Below, piece by piece: positions 1 to 14,700 of a stretch of 64,000 nucleotides of DNA. The stretch covers positions 47,576-111,575 of the forward strand of contig JACDOX010000695.1 of assembly GCA_014549065.1 (NCBI GenBank), in the 5' to 3' direction. A program made the position numbers and the translations under genes. Numbering within the stretch: the first letter of the stretch is position 1; each line of letters starts with the position of its first letter. The DNA comes from Cardinalis cardinalis (taxonomy: Eukaryota; Chordata; Aves; Passeriformes; Cardinalidae). The notes beneath the pieces are model-generated. The model was not told the DNA's origin. It saw nothing but the letters and a program-made list of their open reading frames with translations, and made no database searches.

Positions 1-2
1 CG

Positions 3-3000
3 TGTTCCACAGACAATGAACAAAACGTGTCCTGTGTCATTGAGAGTGATGAAGAGCTGGAAATGGAGATGCTCAAAGTGAGTGCTGGAGGGTTTATTTT
101 AAAATTTTGTTTATAATTATGCTGCTCTGGGAGCGCAGTTAATGGGAAGGAATATGAAGCAGAAAGGTGCTGCTTGCAGAAGAGGGACAGAATAAACAGA
201 AGGATACCTAAAGAATTCCATTTGCTGGGGTTAGACTGGAGTATCATTGGCNTCCTGCGCCATCTTTACTCCACCAGCTTGGACTTGATCCAGCTGCTAG
301 ATTAAAGTTGTTATAACTGGATTAAAAATTGGTTCCCCTATCTTATTACTTGAGNGAGGTGTTTTATCTACCCTTCCATGCTCCAAAATAACTTTTTTCT
401 TCTTAATTGCTCAGTCTCTAAAAGATGTAGATGATTGTGAAGGAGTTCTACCTGAAGGAGAGTCCAGTAAAGCCAGGAAAACTCCTGAAGTGGATGTAGC
501 ACCAGATGGTGATGAAGATGAAGGCATTGAGGAAGAGGAGGAGGAATATTTGGGTATGGTTTTTAAAAAGTCTTAGTGCATGGTCAGGCAAACTTTTAAA
601 AATCACTGTCTGTAGAAGCAGCCTTGAAAGCACAGTGACTTTTAGGGATGGGTTTCTAAGAATGGGAAGGTCAAGCTTACCTGGATTTCTAAGGGGAGCT
701 TGGACTGTGTGAAGATTAAAATACAAAGGTGTGCTTGGCAGGAGAGAGTGACGTTCCACCTTGGTCAGCTGATGTCTGCTGATGGGAGTAAAACTGACCT
801 GGGGGTGTGGGGGACCTGCTCAGAACACAGCACAGGGGAGGTGACACCTCTGTGCTTTTCTGTTGCTGTTGAATGACAGAATTCTGAAGAAATTCTGCCT
901 TGGGGGTGATTTTGACTTGCTTTGGGGATGTCCCTGTGGAGACAAATGAAATGGGGAAAAGCAGCTGAAGTGTGAGGAGGAGCACACCTTGACTTGTTTG
1001 GGTGATCCTGTTCCAGATGATGCAGTTATGCATTGCAGTCCTATTGCTTTGTCTCATTAATCAAGCCATATGTTCTCCTCATGCAGGNTCTCTGAGGAAC
1101 CTCTTTGCTTTTTTTAATCCTTCATTCCAATGTGAAAATATCTGGAGTTTGAGATCTCTTTTCACTAGAATTGCCCAAATTCTAATCCCTGGGCATGACA
1201 AACCATGAGCAGACTGTTGCTTGTGGAGACAGTGCTTTATCTTTTTAAAATTCAATCCCAANAGAGTGTTTTCTCCTCTCTCCCACTAAAGATCCACTGC
1301 TGCCAGAGCCTGCAGAAAGCCACATCATGTGTCTCAAGACCTATTTTGGGCATTCTTCTTTTAAACCGTGAGTGTGTTTTCTGTTAAAATGGACACTCTG
1401 GGGTAGGTGTTCCTGCCTTTCCTCCAACCTGGATGATGTTTTTATTACTATTCACTTGAAAAAAATGGCAACAAACAAATCCAGGTCTTTTTCACACTCT
1501 CTTGAATTGGAGATAAGTGATCCATAAACACTGTGAAAATTGCAGGTGTTATTTGAGATCAGTGATCTCCGGCTTCAGGTGCTGCCTGCCTGAGTCCTGT
1601 TAGAGATCCCCACTTGGGCCCCNCCTGCAGTACTTGGGGTGTCTGAGTGGCTGCAGCGTGCAGGAACACCACTCTGAGGCAGCCCCAAGGGTCCCTTTAA
1701 CCCACAATCCGGCAGAATATGCAGTTCCATACAATTTACTTGTTATCTGTGGTGGCCNAAATCAAATATTCCCCTTTGTTTAATTTCAAGGGTCCAGTGG
1801 AAAGTGATCAATTCTCTTTTGGAAGACAGAAGAGATAATCTTGTTGTCATGGCAACTGGTGAGTTACCACTGCATCCTAAGAAACAATAGAAAGTCATTC
1901 CCTTTTTGGGAGATAGCAGTACAACAAACATGGCTGGGTTTTTTGAGATGTCAGNATTGTCTGTTGTAGCTGCATAGAAAGTGTGATGTCTCACTTCTGC
2001 TTTTTTTCCCTCTCAGGCTATGGAAAAAGCTTGTGCTTCCAGTTTCCTCCTGTTTACACTGGACAAACAGGAGTTGTCATCTCCCCTCTTATCTCCCTGA
2101 TGGAGGACCAGGTGCTGCAGCTGACGTAAGTGACATGGTGGCAGTGCCAGGCTGCTGCTGGGTGCCCCCTGGGCACACAGGGATGCTGCCTGTGCCCTTG
2201 CTGGGTGTTTCCATTTGCAGCAGGCTCTTGGGGTGTCAGCTGCAGGGCTTGTGTGTCTCAGGGAGCACACGTAGCCCTTGTGTGACTGTCAGCAGTCTCA
2301 CATCCCTGAGTTTGCCGTGTGGGTGAACCAGAGGCTGAGCTTGCAAAGGATGGATGCTGCTGAGAGGTTTCTGAAGGCACTTATTTCTAGATTCACAGNC
2401 CTTTTGTGTCCAGACCAGAGTGGTGGGGGAGCTGTTTGAGTCTGTCAGACTCATGTCAAGGTTTGCTTTGGGTCTGAGGGGTGACATCTGAAGCCAGTAT
2501 AGCTGGGAGCTGTTGGCACTCCAGATCAAAGCTGCAGCACGGGCTTTCAAGAGGGACAGTGTAGTAGGTCTCCCAACACCTGACCTCTTCACTTCCTCAG
2601 AGATCTGAGGGGGGAACTTGTGAGTGACACCAAATCACTCTGACATGAGTGGTTTTAGGTGTTGTCAAGGTAAATCTCTTTGATTTTTAATACCTAATAA
2701 TGCTTTCTCCACATGTATTCACTTCCTATTGTAAGAGCCATTCACTTCTGATACTTTTTTACTGAGCTATGGGACTCATGCTGAGTTGTGTGGTTCATTC
2801 CTGCTTTGTCCACCTTGGGAAAAGGAGTTTTTTGTGTTAGAGGGGATATGAAGGTGCTTTGAAGTGAAGAATACCAGTGACATGTGGCATTTTCTGCTGC
2901 ATGTCGTGGCTGTGTGCAGATGAATGGCTGGACAGCCTAAGCTCTTTGACTATTGCTCAGCAGGGTGTTTCTGTGACTTTTCCACTGTTTTCCTCAGTGG

Positions 3001-5787
3001 AAGGGGTTTATTCACTGCCTTCCCAGTGGGTCATTCATTTTGAAGGCTGAGGAGACTGAATTTGTACAGGTTGCAGCAGTTTGTCTGTCAGTCTGGCTGC
3101 AGTTTGGACTGAGCTGCTGTGGAAACCAAGGGCTATGAGGCAATGCAGCAAATCACCAAGCTAAGAGGTAAAATATNAATCAGTTGGGCTGGTATTTATT
3201 ATGCCATTAAAAACCAGCCACCTGGTTNAAAACAAGCAGATGCAGCATCAGTAGCTCACAAAAGATGGAACAAGGTAATAAACTGTGGGCTAGCAAGGCT
3301 TATATCCAAATGTTAGGAGCTGCTGCAGTGAGGAGTTGAGGAAAATAGGTTTAGCCTATTCTTTTGCATGTTTTAATTGTGAACTTGTGCAAGGAAAGTG
3401 ATCTTCCTTTCTCTGATTCCTATTAATCCAGTGTGTGTCTTGTGGAGGGGAAGTGCAAGAGCATTTGGGTGGCAGGAAGAGCTATGCACCACTCCTGCTT
3501 TTTCAAAAGGTGTTTCACACAGAGGTCCTTGAAGAAAGCAGTGTCTGACCTCACAGCTTGAACTTCCTTTAGAAATGCTGGCACAAGCTGGAAGCTAAAG
3601 CTTGGAGAGGGAGTCTGTTCATGACTGTGCTTTTTTATTTCTGCAGAATGACAGGGATTCCAGCTTGTTTCCTTGGTTCAGCTCAGTCAAAACAGGTCAA
3701 GGATTCCATCAGAGGGTGAGTTTGAGGCAAGCTTTCTGGTACTCTGGGCTGTGACAAAGGGCTGCTAAGGGGGATGAGATGTCTCCGTGCTCCATCACCA
3801 CTGAAACTGCTGGTTCTGGCCCAGCCCTGGGACCTGGCACTCAGGATATTGTTTGCATTCACCCAGGCTGAGAGTGTGGGAGGCTCGAGCGCGCCCTCAA
3901 GCGCGCCCTCGAGCGCCTTTTGGCTGGGGAAATGGAGCTTAGTGACTCAGCTGTGTTCTGGTTTATACCTGATTTTAGTCAGGTTTTAGGCCTGTGTCTG
4001 TCAGCACCACAGCAGTCCCTTCTTATTCCAAAGGCTGGCAAATCTGGTTTTACTTTTCCTGCAATGCCTTGCTTTCCTGTGGTTCTGGAATGTTTTCTCT
4101 GGACTTCACTCAATTCCTCTTGTTTGCCATCAGAAATCTGTTCTCATATTGTTTTTCAATGCCATCATGATTTTATTGAACTGAATTGTGTGGGGTCTTC
4201 TGTGTCAGTGTATTTTTTTCTGATCTTTCAGGAGTCAGTACAGAGTCATATACATGACTCCAGAGTTTTGCTCAGGGAACTTAGAGTTACTTCAGGACCT
4301 TGACCGAACTGTTGGTAAGTTGGAGGTAAGACTGTGAGTGAGTTGCCAGGCAGCTTAAATTGATCATTATGTTTAAGCCTTTTTGGTAATTGGAGACTTC
4401 TCACCCATTTCTTGGTGAGAGTAGTGACACCATTCATTCCCATTTATCACACAAGATGAAAAAATCCTATGAGTTTGTCTGAGACCATCAGGCTTTGTGT
4501 TAAAATCCAGGAAATACAACAAATGACATCTGGATTTCTTACTGGTGACTGATTGAGAAGCAGTGAGTGGGAAAAGCTCCTGTTGGAGTTAACTGGAGAT
4601 TGAGCCATGTGAGAGATGTTGGATGAATGGAGCTTTGCGGTGGTGGTAGGGGCGAGACTGTAAAAGCTCCTGGACCTTTTTTATGAGAGAGGCCCTAAAG
4701 GTGGTGCAGCAGAAAGCATTCTAGGAATAAAACCCAAGCCCTGCTGGTGGTTTCTCAGGGCAGCTGGAGCTTGCTGTGGTTTTGTCCCCCAGGTATCACC
4801 CTCATAGCTGTGGATGAAGCTCACTGCATCTCCGAGTGGGGCCATGACTTCAGGAGCTCCTTCAGAAGTTTGGGCTTGTTAAAGAAGACTCTGCCCTGGG
4901 TGAGGTTTGGCTGAGTTGAGTTTCTGATGCAAGAAGAAGGTTTTGGGTGGTAGTTTGGGAATACCAGCCTTTTCATGTCATGCTCTGGGTGTACTGACCA
5001 TGCTGGTTGGGAGTTGGAGCATCCCTGTCAATGATTGGGCTTTGTAGGTTTTTCCCTGTGTTTAAACAAAGGGTGTTCTGAACTTGGACTACCAGCAACT
5101 TAAGAAATATAAATTGCTTTGGATTCCTATGCTGAGGAAGATGATATCCCTAAGCCCCTGGTTTCATATTAGAGGATTTTATTTTACCTGATCAGGTGGC
5201 TGGTAGGAGCATGCNGCTGATTTCTGGACACTCCTCAAGCACTTACTGCATAAGCTCAGAAATTTAGACCTGAACTTAACATGCTTTTATTGTCAGTGTC
5301 ATCCTATGTTCCCTAAATTTAGCTAATCACAGCAGTGAATTACTGTGGTCTTGTGGAAGATACATTCAGAATAAAACTTTGCATTTCAAGTGTTGTGTTC
5401 CTGTCTGCTCTCTCAAAAGCTTCAGTCTTAAATGTTCAAGAAGCTCCGTGTTAACTATATTTTTTTCAAATGACTGAATTTATCCAATGATAAACACATT
5501 AAAGTGCCTGTTTAGGTTCTGAATCAGTAGACTCTTGAGGTTTTTGTTGAAAAAATGCTCAGTGAGAGGTCATGAATGTTGTTGTACATCTCTTTGCAGA
5601 TCCCCATTATTGCATTGACTGCAACTGCGAGTCCCTCGATCAGAGAGGACATAGTGAAATGCCTGGACCTGAGGAATCCCCAGGTCACCTGCACCAGCTT
5701 TGACAGACCTAACCTGTACCTGGAGGTTGGACAGCAAAGTGGAGACATCTGTAGGGATTTGAAGCAGTTCCTAACTAGGAAAGGAAG
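3..5787 (+). CDS. WRN: WRN segment: acidic linker and helicase lobe 1 (RecA1)
   Basis: Nine exons. The first (3-77) encodes the acidic element ending ESDEELEMEMLK; in human WRN this 27-residue unit is present twice in tandem, and only its last copy is visible here. Exon 415-553 adds a Glu/Asp-rich linker (GIEEEEEEYL). The ATPase lobe follows: the zero-motif region in 1292-1367 (MCLKTYFGHSSFKP), Walker A GYGKS split across the 1858/2017 junction (the Lys binds ATP phosphate), motif Ia in 2017-2125 (SPLISLMEDQV), Walker B DEAH plus CISEWGHDF in 4793-4899, and motif III ALTATAS in 5600-5787, followed by FDRPNLYLEV. All catalytic residues expected for a working RecQ ATPase are visible in this lobe. 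Confidence 0.95.
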
Positions 5788-8700
5788 GTAAGGATTTAAG
5801 CCTGGTTTTGATCCCTCAGGTGTGTTTTTTTACAGGCAGGTGGCTTTTTTGTTCTGTGTCTTTACATGATCATGTTGTTGATATTTTCAGCAGTTCTGTG
5901 TATGAGTTTGAAGGCCCCACTATCATCTACTGCCCTACAAGAAAGGCCACTGAGCAGGTGGTGTGTGCACTGAATAAACTCAACGTGACCTGTGGTACCT
6001 ACCATGCTGGGATGGGGAACAAGCAGAGGAGGGACACTCACCACCAGTTCATGAGGGATGAAATTCAGGTATGGAGGAAACAAAAGTCTCTTGGGTCCTT
6101 TTTAGAAATGCAGAGTTTTTGGTGGAAGGAAATTTTGGAATATCAACCTGTGTTAGCCATGTCCTCTGTCTGCAGTTCTGGGTGAAGAAATGCTGGTCTG
6201 TGCTGACAGGAATAAGATTCCAGGCATATCTTCGGAATTTCTGTAGTAATTCCCTCAAAGATATGTGGTATCCAGGGAAAATGGTGNTAGCTGGAACTAG
6301 AGCACAGCTTCTATGAGCTGCTTCTTTCCTAGGCAGCAGAGATATGCTGGGACTCCTTGTGTTCCTTTTCATGACCTGTTTTGTGCCTGTTGAGAACAGC
6401 TTCTTGAAAACACTCCTGCATCTGCCAAAGCACATCATCCCTCTCAAGGTTACAATCCTATGGCTGTGCCCAGGCCGAAGTGGGTGTGAAGCTGGTGTAG
6501 TTCAGGCTGGATTTTGAGGATGCAGATTCCCAAGTGTGTGTGAAGTAAGCCAGACCTGTTTTTTGGCACGTGGCTGGTGTTTTGCAGTGCGTTGTGGCCA
6601 CGGTGGCCTTTGGGATGGGCATCAACAAGGCCGACATCCGGCTGGTGATCCACTACGGCGCCCCCAAGGAGATGGAGTCCTACTACCAGGAGATGGGCAG
6701 GGCCGGGCGTGANGGCCTCCCTGCTGCCTGCCACGTCCTCTGGGCTCCCACTGACCTGGCCTCTAACAGGTACAGCCCTGCCCTCCCTTCTGCAGGCCCT
6801 TTGGCCATGGCTCACTGCACTTCAGTAGCCTGTTGTGTTTGCGGGGTNCCCCAGCAAAGGAANGAANGANGGATCTGACTCTGTGTTCTCAGAAGGCTAA
6901 TTCATTATTTTATGGTACTCATACTGAAGAATGCTATGCTAAACTATACTAAAGAATACAGAAAGGATACNGAAGGCAGCTTGACCCTGATTGGCCAATA
7001 AGTCAAATCATATGAAATCAATGAAACAATCTCCAGACACATTCCACATGTGAGTACAACACAGGAGAAGCAAATGAGATAAGAACTTGTTTTCCTTTTT
7101 CTCTGAGGCTTCTCAGCTTCCCAGGAGAAAATCTTGGGCGAAGGCATTTTTCAGAANATGTGGCTGTGACAGTAGCCCATGGGCTTGGAAGAACCTCTGT
7201 GTCTCTCTGCTGTNCTGTCCTCTTTGGGATAATGTTGGGAAGAATATGAATGAAGTGCTCTCCTGAGTAGCCCTCCATGGTGCAGAAGCAGGCAGGCAGC
7301 TTGGGTCTGGTTTTAGCAGGATACTTTTTCTAGCTCANCCTGGTGGATTGGAGGGTATTGTCTGATATGTTTCGTTTTTGATGTGTTGACAGTGGTCAGC
7401 ATTTAAGGCTGTGCATTTTTTGCTCCTGCCTCAGGCGCCTCCTGGGCGAGATCCGCAATGAGGGGTTCCGGCTGTACAAGCTGAAGATGTTGGCCAAGAT
7501 GGAGAAGTACCTGGTGTCCAATGGCTGCAGGAGGAAGTGAGTGCTGTCAGCTATTTAGTGCTGTGTCACTGCAGGCAGCTTTGNTAAGAGCTGCTGGGGC
7601 TCAGGCACAGCTGGGGGCTATAGCCAGAAGGCAGCTCAGGCTCACAATGTGTTCCACAAGCACAGAACATTCTATTCTGTATTAATAAGCAGTATCAAAA
7701 GTACATCCTTCAGCACATTTATACATTTCCTTGTTTGCTTTTTTTTAAAAAAGACTTTTTCTTTGGAGGAATCAAGGCTAAATAATTGGTTCCCCAGTGA
7801 ATTAATTAATGATGCTGATTTTGACTCCATTTTCTGCAATAAATTTCACGTGTAAATTCTTGGTCTTCATTGAATTCTTTTTGTTCCCTTGGGTAGAATC
7901 ATCCTGTCTCATTTTGAAGACAGGCAACTCCGGAAGGTTTCCTCTGGTATCATGGGCACAGAAGAATGCTGTGATAACTGCAGGTCCAGGTAAGCTTTCT
8001 TCCCTCAAGGCTGATCCTAGAGGTTATGTTCTCTCAGCCTGACTTAGAAGGCAAATTATCTAAAAGAATTGACTTTCACACATCTGATCTGGCAGCTGTT
8101 CAGCCTGTGGTTTATTTCTGGGCATCTCCCTAACCTTTTTCCAGTGAGTCAAGCAAACTGTGATAAGCTCCAAGTGAGGCTGTGGGAAAGCCTGGAAGCA
8201 GAGCAGGATCACAGTTCCTAAAAGGGGATTAAAGCACCACTCAGTGAAAAACACTTCTATTCATCAGTTTAAGGCCTGTTAGTTAATTAATCTCAAAGGA
8301 CAATGCTTGCAAATGGTGTGTGGTACCAGGTGTTTAAGGCTAAATTGCCCCAGTGTTCAGGGAGCTGTTCTCCTGTGCTGACATGTGCTCTTTTAACCTT
8401 GCTAATAATCTCATGGATGTGCTGAGGGGGACTCGGGAGACTGATAGTCAGGGAGGCATGAGCAGAAACACATTTGTCACCTCCTTCTGTAGTTACAATA
8501 AAGCTTTCCCTGAAGTTACAGTGAAGCATTCCTTGCTCTGGCTGTTAGCGTGATGCTTTCTGATCCCAGGTGAGGTGCTAGGCTGTGCTGCTTTCTGGAG
8601 AAGTGTTACCANTTTAGCTACTGAATTTCTGTATGTCAAGGATTAGGACAGCTTTGCCTGGCCCTCTACTATAGCTGAGTTAAAAAAGAATTTAAAAGAT

Positions 8701-11700
8701 CCTAATTGCCCTCTTTGAAGTCACCTTGCAGTGCTTGTAAAGAGCCAGGTAGTGAATTTGTATTGCAGAACTGAAATCACTTGAAATAGGTAATTCTTGT
8801 TTTTTCTCCCTAGATGTGGTTTGTGCCAGTAATGTTTCAGTGTGTTCTTTCAGTCAGTAAGAAAGAGCAGCCCCACTGAAGGCCATGTAGGTCTTTACTC
8901 CTGGTTTTGTTTTTTCTATTAACAAACCTTACCTAGCCTTTAGTGGGGTTGCTCTTTACTCCTGGTTTTGTTTTTCCTTTATGTTCTTAAAGAAAGAGGA
9001 AAAAGCTTTAAAGTGCAGTTAAAGAAATGTTGTGTGTGCCCAAACCAATGCAAATATTTTGATATTGAATTCCAAAAATTGCTGAGATAATGTTCTTAAC
9101 AGCAGGTGTGGTGGAGAACTTCCTGTTGGGTTGGGCAGGTGTCTGAGAAGTTACATGGATAGAAATAGAAATGTGTCTTGAAGTTATGTTGATACGAATA
9201 ATTAAATGTGTTTAGATGTATAGAACAAGGACTGACATTAGAGAATAGGTACAAGTAATCACTTGTTATTTCATTTAATTATTTCTTTAATCACTGGGTT
9301 GACAGCATTTGGATCAGGGGAGAGAGGACTTGGTTTGCTTGTGTTAAGCCTGGCTTCTTTTGTCCCTTACAGTGGCTCCTGCCTTGCAGTCCCCAGTGAC
9401 TTTGANGGTGGGTTGCAGGACTTTGGGAAGCAAGCACACCAGCTGCTGTCTGCAGTGAGCGCCCTGGATGAGAAGTTTGGGACCAGAATGCCAATTCTGC
9501 TTCTTCGAGGGTCTGTAAGTGCTGGGGCAACTCCTTGTGTGTTTGAGGGGAGGGGCTGTGACAACGCCATTTAATTGATCCTCTTAATTGATCTGTCCAT
9601 CAGTACATGGATATCCATGCATGTTCATGTGTGTGCACCATTTTTCTTGGAGAGATGGAGATTTGTGTAGAGAGGTAGTCTTGNCTTTGGGAAGCTGCTC
9701 AGCTCCACTCCCCATGCAACAAGCAAGGTGATTGTCCTCTAGTTTTTTGTGAAAATGCATTGTTTTGATTATCTTGAAAGGAACAGCCTTTTCAGAATTA
9801 AGGATAAACATTTTGGCTCAATTAGTTGGCTTATGTTTAAATAAAACAAAGAATGGCTACCACTGTATCTTAGTGTTGCTGTCTGACTTTGAGTACTGAA
9901 GTAGCATATCAGAATAAGTATAAACTAACTTCAATACACCTTTAATTTTAATTGCTTTGAAATGCTAAGCAAGAAAGTCACTGGAAATAAATTAGAAAAA
10001 GAACAAAATNTTTTTTATGCTTATGAACTGAGCAGCTAGGGTGAGTTGTGTTCCTTGTTTAACCTTTTATTGCAGTTAAGCTGCTGGTTGTCACACAAGT
10101 GCATCTAGGGAAAAATGAACTNGCCACAGCCTTGGCAGGAAGTAGATTAGGAGTGGAATAGCTCAGAGAGGCTCNTCACATGCTGGGCTTTTGGTTTACT
10201 GGTTGTGTTTGAAGTTTCCCTGTGCAAGGAGGGCCCAAATCTGACAGGATCTTTCCAACCCTGCAGTGCTCACAGCGCTTGCCGGAGCGGTACCGCAGGC
10301 ACCCTCTCTTTGGCTGTGGGAAAGAGTGGCCAGAGAACTGGTGGAAACTGCTCTGCCAGCAGCTGATCATGGAAGGCTTCCTCAAAGAGGTCTCAGCACA
10401 GAACAACAAGTTTGCAACCATTTGTGTGCTCACCCAGAAGGTACTTTTGGTAGTGAAAGGACCCACTGAGAGCTCCTTCTGAGTAACCCACAGCTAAGCA
10501 GTGTGGTTTATTTCCTACAGGGTAGGAATTGGCTGTCCAAGGATGGATCTGCCCCAAATCCAAGTCTTCTGTTACAGTCCAGTGAAGACCTGAATCTGCA
10601 GAGACCTTCTGCCAGGTAATTGTAGCATGTGTGTTCTCTTGAATCAGATCTGTCTCTGAACCCTGCTTTTGGAGAAGGCAGGGTTGAACAGGAGGAGGCT
10701 TTGAGATCCTCAGTGTTCTGGTTTTTTTGTGCAGAATAACAATTCTAATAATTAATCAATAACTCAATTTGCCAAATGCATCCTTGTACTGACTTGAAAT
10801 CAGTTTATTTAGCAGAATGTTGGTTTTTGTTCACTGTACAATGGAGTTAAGATGTAATTAATTGCATTACAGCAGCAGGCGTTCGCCTCTGCTCGCCAAG
10901 CAGCGCTCCCCAGGCACAAAAGGAACAGCACAGTCACCAGGCAAGCAGGTCTGTACCAGTACAGCCCTCCTGCTGTGTCATCCATCCCTGCCCATGTTAT
11001 AAAAAACCCAACCCAGCTTACCCCAAGTTAATTTTTATCAACAGCAAACTCAGTGAAAAGATGGTAAATCAGCATTTGTCTTGTTCTGTTTTTTTTGTAG
11101 GTATCTCTATATGAGATGTTCTCTTGTTACAGAAAAGGTCAAACTCCTCCAAGAAACACTAACATGGTTAACAGGTACAGTATTTGGAATTAAACCAGCT
11201 TTACCTAATTTTGACTGTGTAAATGGGGATANTGCTTGTTGGGGGATTATTAAAATNAGCATTTTCCTGTGCGAGGGGTGTGGAAATGTTTAATGCATTA
11301 AAAAAAGACAAGTGCCTAAAACTTCCTGTACACTGCATTATTACATTTCAAAGTATATTTTAGTTACAAGATTTCACAGTTAACATCAGGGAGCATGGAG
11401 GGCTCTGCCTTTCTGAACTGGTCTGGAGAAAACTGAGACCAACTCAAGGCTCCCTCAGGTCAAAAGAAATCAAATAACCTCTTGCAAAAAGCAGACCAAG
11501 TAATTTGTTTTCCTGGCTCACGTGCTGCTTCAGATTAAATGCACCTTGTGTTTGAGTGGATTCCTCCTTCAGGCCACCATTCTGGTGCTGGCAGATGACA
11601 GGAAGAAGCTGTATCAGTTAGGTGAATAGTTGCCACTGCAGCCATGTGAAGACAGATTATTTTAGGGACAGTTAAAATCTGTAAAACCAAGTTATTTTGC

Positions 11701-14700
11701 ACTGTGTTTGGGGAAGGAGTCTNTTAGTCCAGCTTGTGTGCTGACAGATGTTGCAGTGTAATCCTGGCAGTCCAGTCAAGGGTTAATATCCCTGAGCTCA
11801 TGGACTCAGTGGGAGTCTGGGTACTGCTGGTTGTACCCCAGCCAGCTCTGGGTGCAGAGCTGGCAACATAAACTGGGCCTTGAATCAAGTGATCTAAAGC
11901 AAGGCTTGCTTCACACTTGATTTTGTTTTTTTGGTAGGGTTTCAGGGCGCTCACCACTGAACTCTCCTTTGAAGCCCCAACAACCAAGTGCTTCATCCAG
12001 AGAAAAAGAGCTTGAGGTAAGCTTTGCTGGGACTGGGAGGATATCTCTGAATTGCAGTCAGCCTGCAAACCACAGTTGTTCTGTGTTTGAGCAGAACAAA
12101 ATTACTTAAAATTAACTTAAAACTACAAAATTACCTCAAATTACTGGATTGTTTTAAACAGGAGTCCCAGAATAGGACTGAAATACACAAGGAGGGGTTA
12201 ATGGATGGCAGGGTTTTTGTGTATTATTGGGAAGATCAGGGAGGGGATAACTTCTGCGCTTGTAACAATTGTACCTACAAGTGATGTAGAGCTGCTTCTG
12301 GAGAATTTGGCTCCTTCCTTCCTTCCCAGACTGCTCTGTATGGCAAGCTGCTGACTGCTAGACAGAAGGTAGCTAATGAGAAGGAAATCCCTCCAGCTGT
12401 CTTGGCAACCAATAAGATCCTGGTGGAGATGGCCCGGATAAGGTAAAGCCAGCGCGCAGACATGCTGTACAAACTGGGGAGCTTGCAAGCCAAGCCACAA
12501 ATCCCTTTCCTACTTCTCTTGGGGGAATAGAGGCATCTGAAGTGCCTCCTCCANCTACTAAAAGGCAGCAATATTTTGGGATTGCCTTATGTTGTTGCAT
12601 TCTTAATCCTAAACCAGGCCTACGAGCATCGAGAACCTGAAGAAAATTGATGGTGTGTCTGAAGCCAAGTCCACCATGTTGGTGCCTCTCCTGGCTGAGA
12701 TTAAGGACTTCTGCCAAGCAAATGGTTTGCAGGTATGATGAAATCAAGTGTCTTCTCCTTGGCAGGAACCTTAAGGATGGGGTTTGCTCTGCAGCTATTG
12801 GACAACTCCATGGAGTTGTCTTTCTGTTTCACAGGAAAAAAAAGCTTTGATCTAGCAATAGGAATCAAAAGCGTCTAGTTTTATAGTTGTTTTCAGGAGG
12901 TCTGTTTTGAGAAAATTTAGCTCAAATTGAGAAGTGTCCCATGCAGACTGAATGCCACAGTTCGTTCTGGTGGAGTAGTTTCACATGGAATGAGGAATAC
13001 CTAAGATGCTGTGTTGGCCTGGGCACTTTGTTCTGGCTGGTTTTCTTTTCCAAGTTCCTTGGATGATGCCATGCTGGTTTTAGTAAGATGAGAGCATGTG
13101 GATGTCCATCTGGATTCCCTCCTTGCGTTAGTGTTCCCTCCCTTTACTTTTTTTAAGAACATGGAGTTGGAGTCAAAACCCACCTCCAGAGAGATGAATG
13201 GTTCTGTTAGGGTTACTTTCTCAGATAACTTCAGATAATGGGAGGGTGATCAGTAGGTTGTCAATGGGATAAAATTAATTTAATTCTGCTTAATCTCACT
13301 CAGACCGACACATTCCCCACTGCTGAATCTAAGGTTCAGAAAGAAGCATCTCCCTGGAAGCGTGCTAGAGCCCTTTCTCCCTCAGAGGAGGTCACATATA
13401 TCCTGTTCCAAAAGAAAAATTACTCCCTGGTAAGCTCTGGGCTGTGGAGGCTTTTGCTTTGCTGAAAACTGGCAGCAGGGAGGCTTTGTCTAGAGGAGGG
13501 GGATGTGCAACTTCTCTTAAATCCTCTGCATGGCGCTGGATAGGTTGCTTTAAACCTTTGAGGCAGTGTTTTTCCTGGGAAATGGCAGATGCTTTTACTT
13601 ACCTCTGAAGTGGTGGTGTGGAAAACTGAGCTGGGATACAGTGAGTTTCTAATTCCACAGGAAGCAACTTGAGTTGCTTTGGCTTTTACTTTGCCCCTCC
13701 CAAGAGCATGGGGCAGATGGTCCCCGAGTTAAAAGTGTACCTAAAGATGAATTAACAAGAAATAGTTGTACAGTTATTAATGGGCAACTTGATGTGCTGT
13801 ATCCACTAATACTGGTGAAATGCACAGTGTGTGTATTCCTTGTGGAGAAACAAGTAGAAACTTGAAATGTGCTTTTTTTGAAGAGTACCAGATTCCAGCT
13901 AGAGACCTGTCCTTGAGAAAATCAAGTTTGGGTCAATCAAGTTTGAGATACTTTGCTTCAAGGCAAATGCTTTAGGAGGAGAATTCATCCCATGTGTGAG
14001 AATGAGGGGGAATTTGTTGTGGTGTTTGTGGGCCCCTGAGAGGTCAGGTGCACCACAGCTCCTTCATCTCAACTAAGTTCAAGGTGAGGTGTTGCACTCA
14101 AGCTGTGAAGTTTTGAGGGAGAAACCTGCTTGACAAGCTGGATAAGAANTGAGATAGATATTAGGAATAAAGCAGTGTTTTGGGGAGCTTTGTTGCGCTG
14201 CCATGTGCTGGCGGCTCTGGATTGTTTTTTGGGACTGACACCTGAGCCCTGTGCATGCCCTGTGTTTTTGTTTCNCCAGAGGGCCATAAGTGAGAGCAGA
14301 TCTCTGCCCCTGGCAGTGGTTGGCACCCACCTGTGCCAGGCGCTGGCCGCGGGCCGCACAGTGAGCGTGGAGCGTGCGGGTCTGACCCCCGACGTGCAGA
14401 GCCTCATCAGGGACATCATCTGCAGCCCTCCCATCCTCTCAGGTGAGCATCACTGACCTACCTGCAGCTGCTGCTCCCAGCTACACCCCCCAGCAGTCCT
14501 GGAAGGCTGGGGCAGACTGCTTTCCTTTCAGGTTCAGTTGTAAAATAACTTCATTGTGATCCATAACCGTGGGGCTGACTTGTAAAAGTCATTTGACTCA
14601 GTTGTGTGGAAGTTTTTCACAGAATCACAGAATTTCTACGTTGGAAGAGACCTTTGAGACATCCCCCTTAAATCTGTGTTTACTGAAATGTTTTTGGGGG

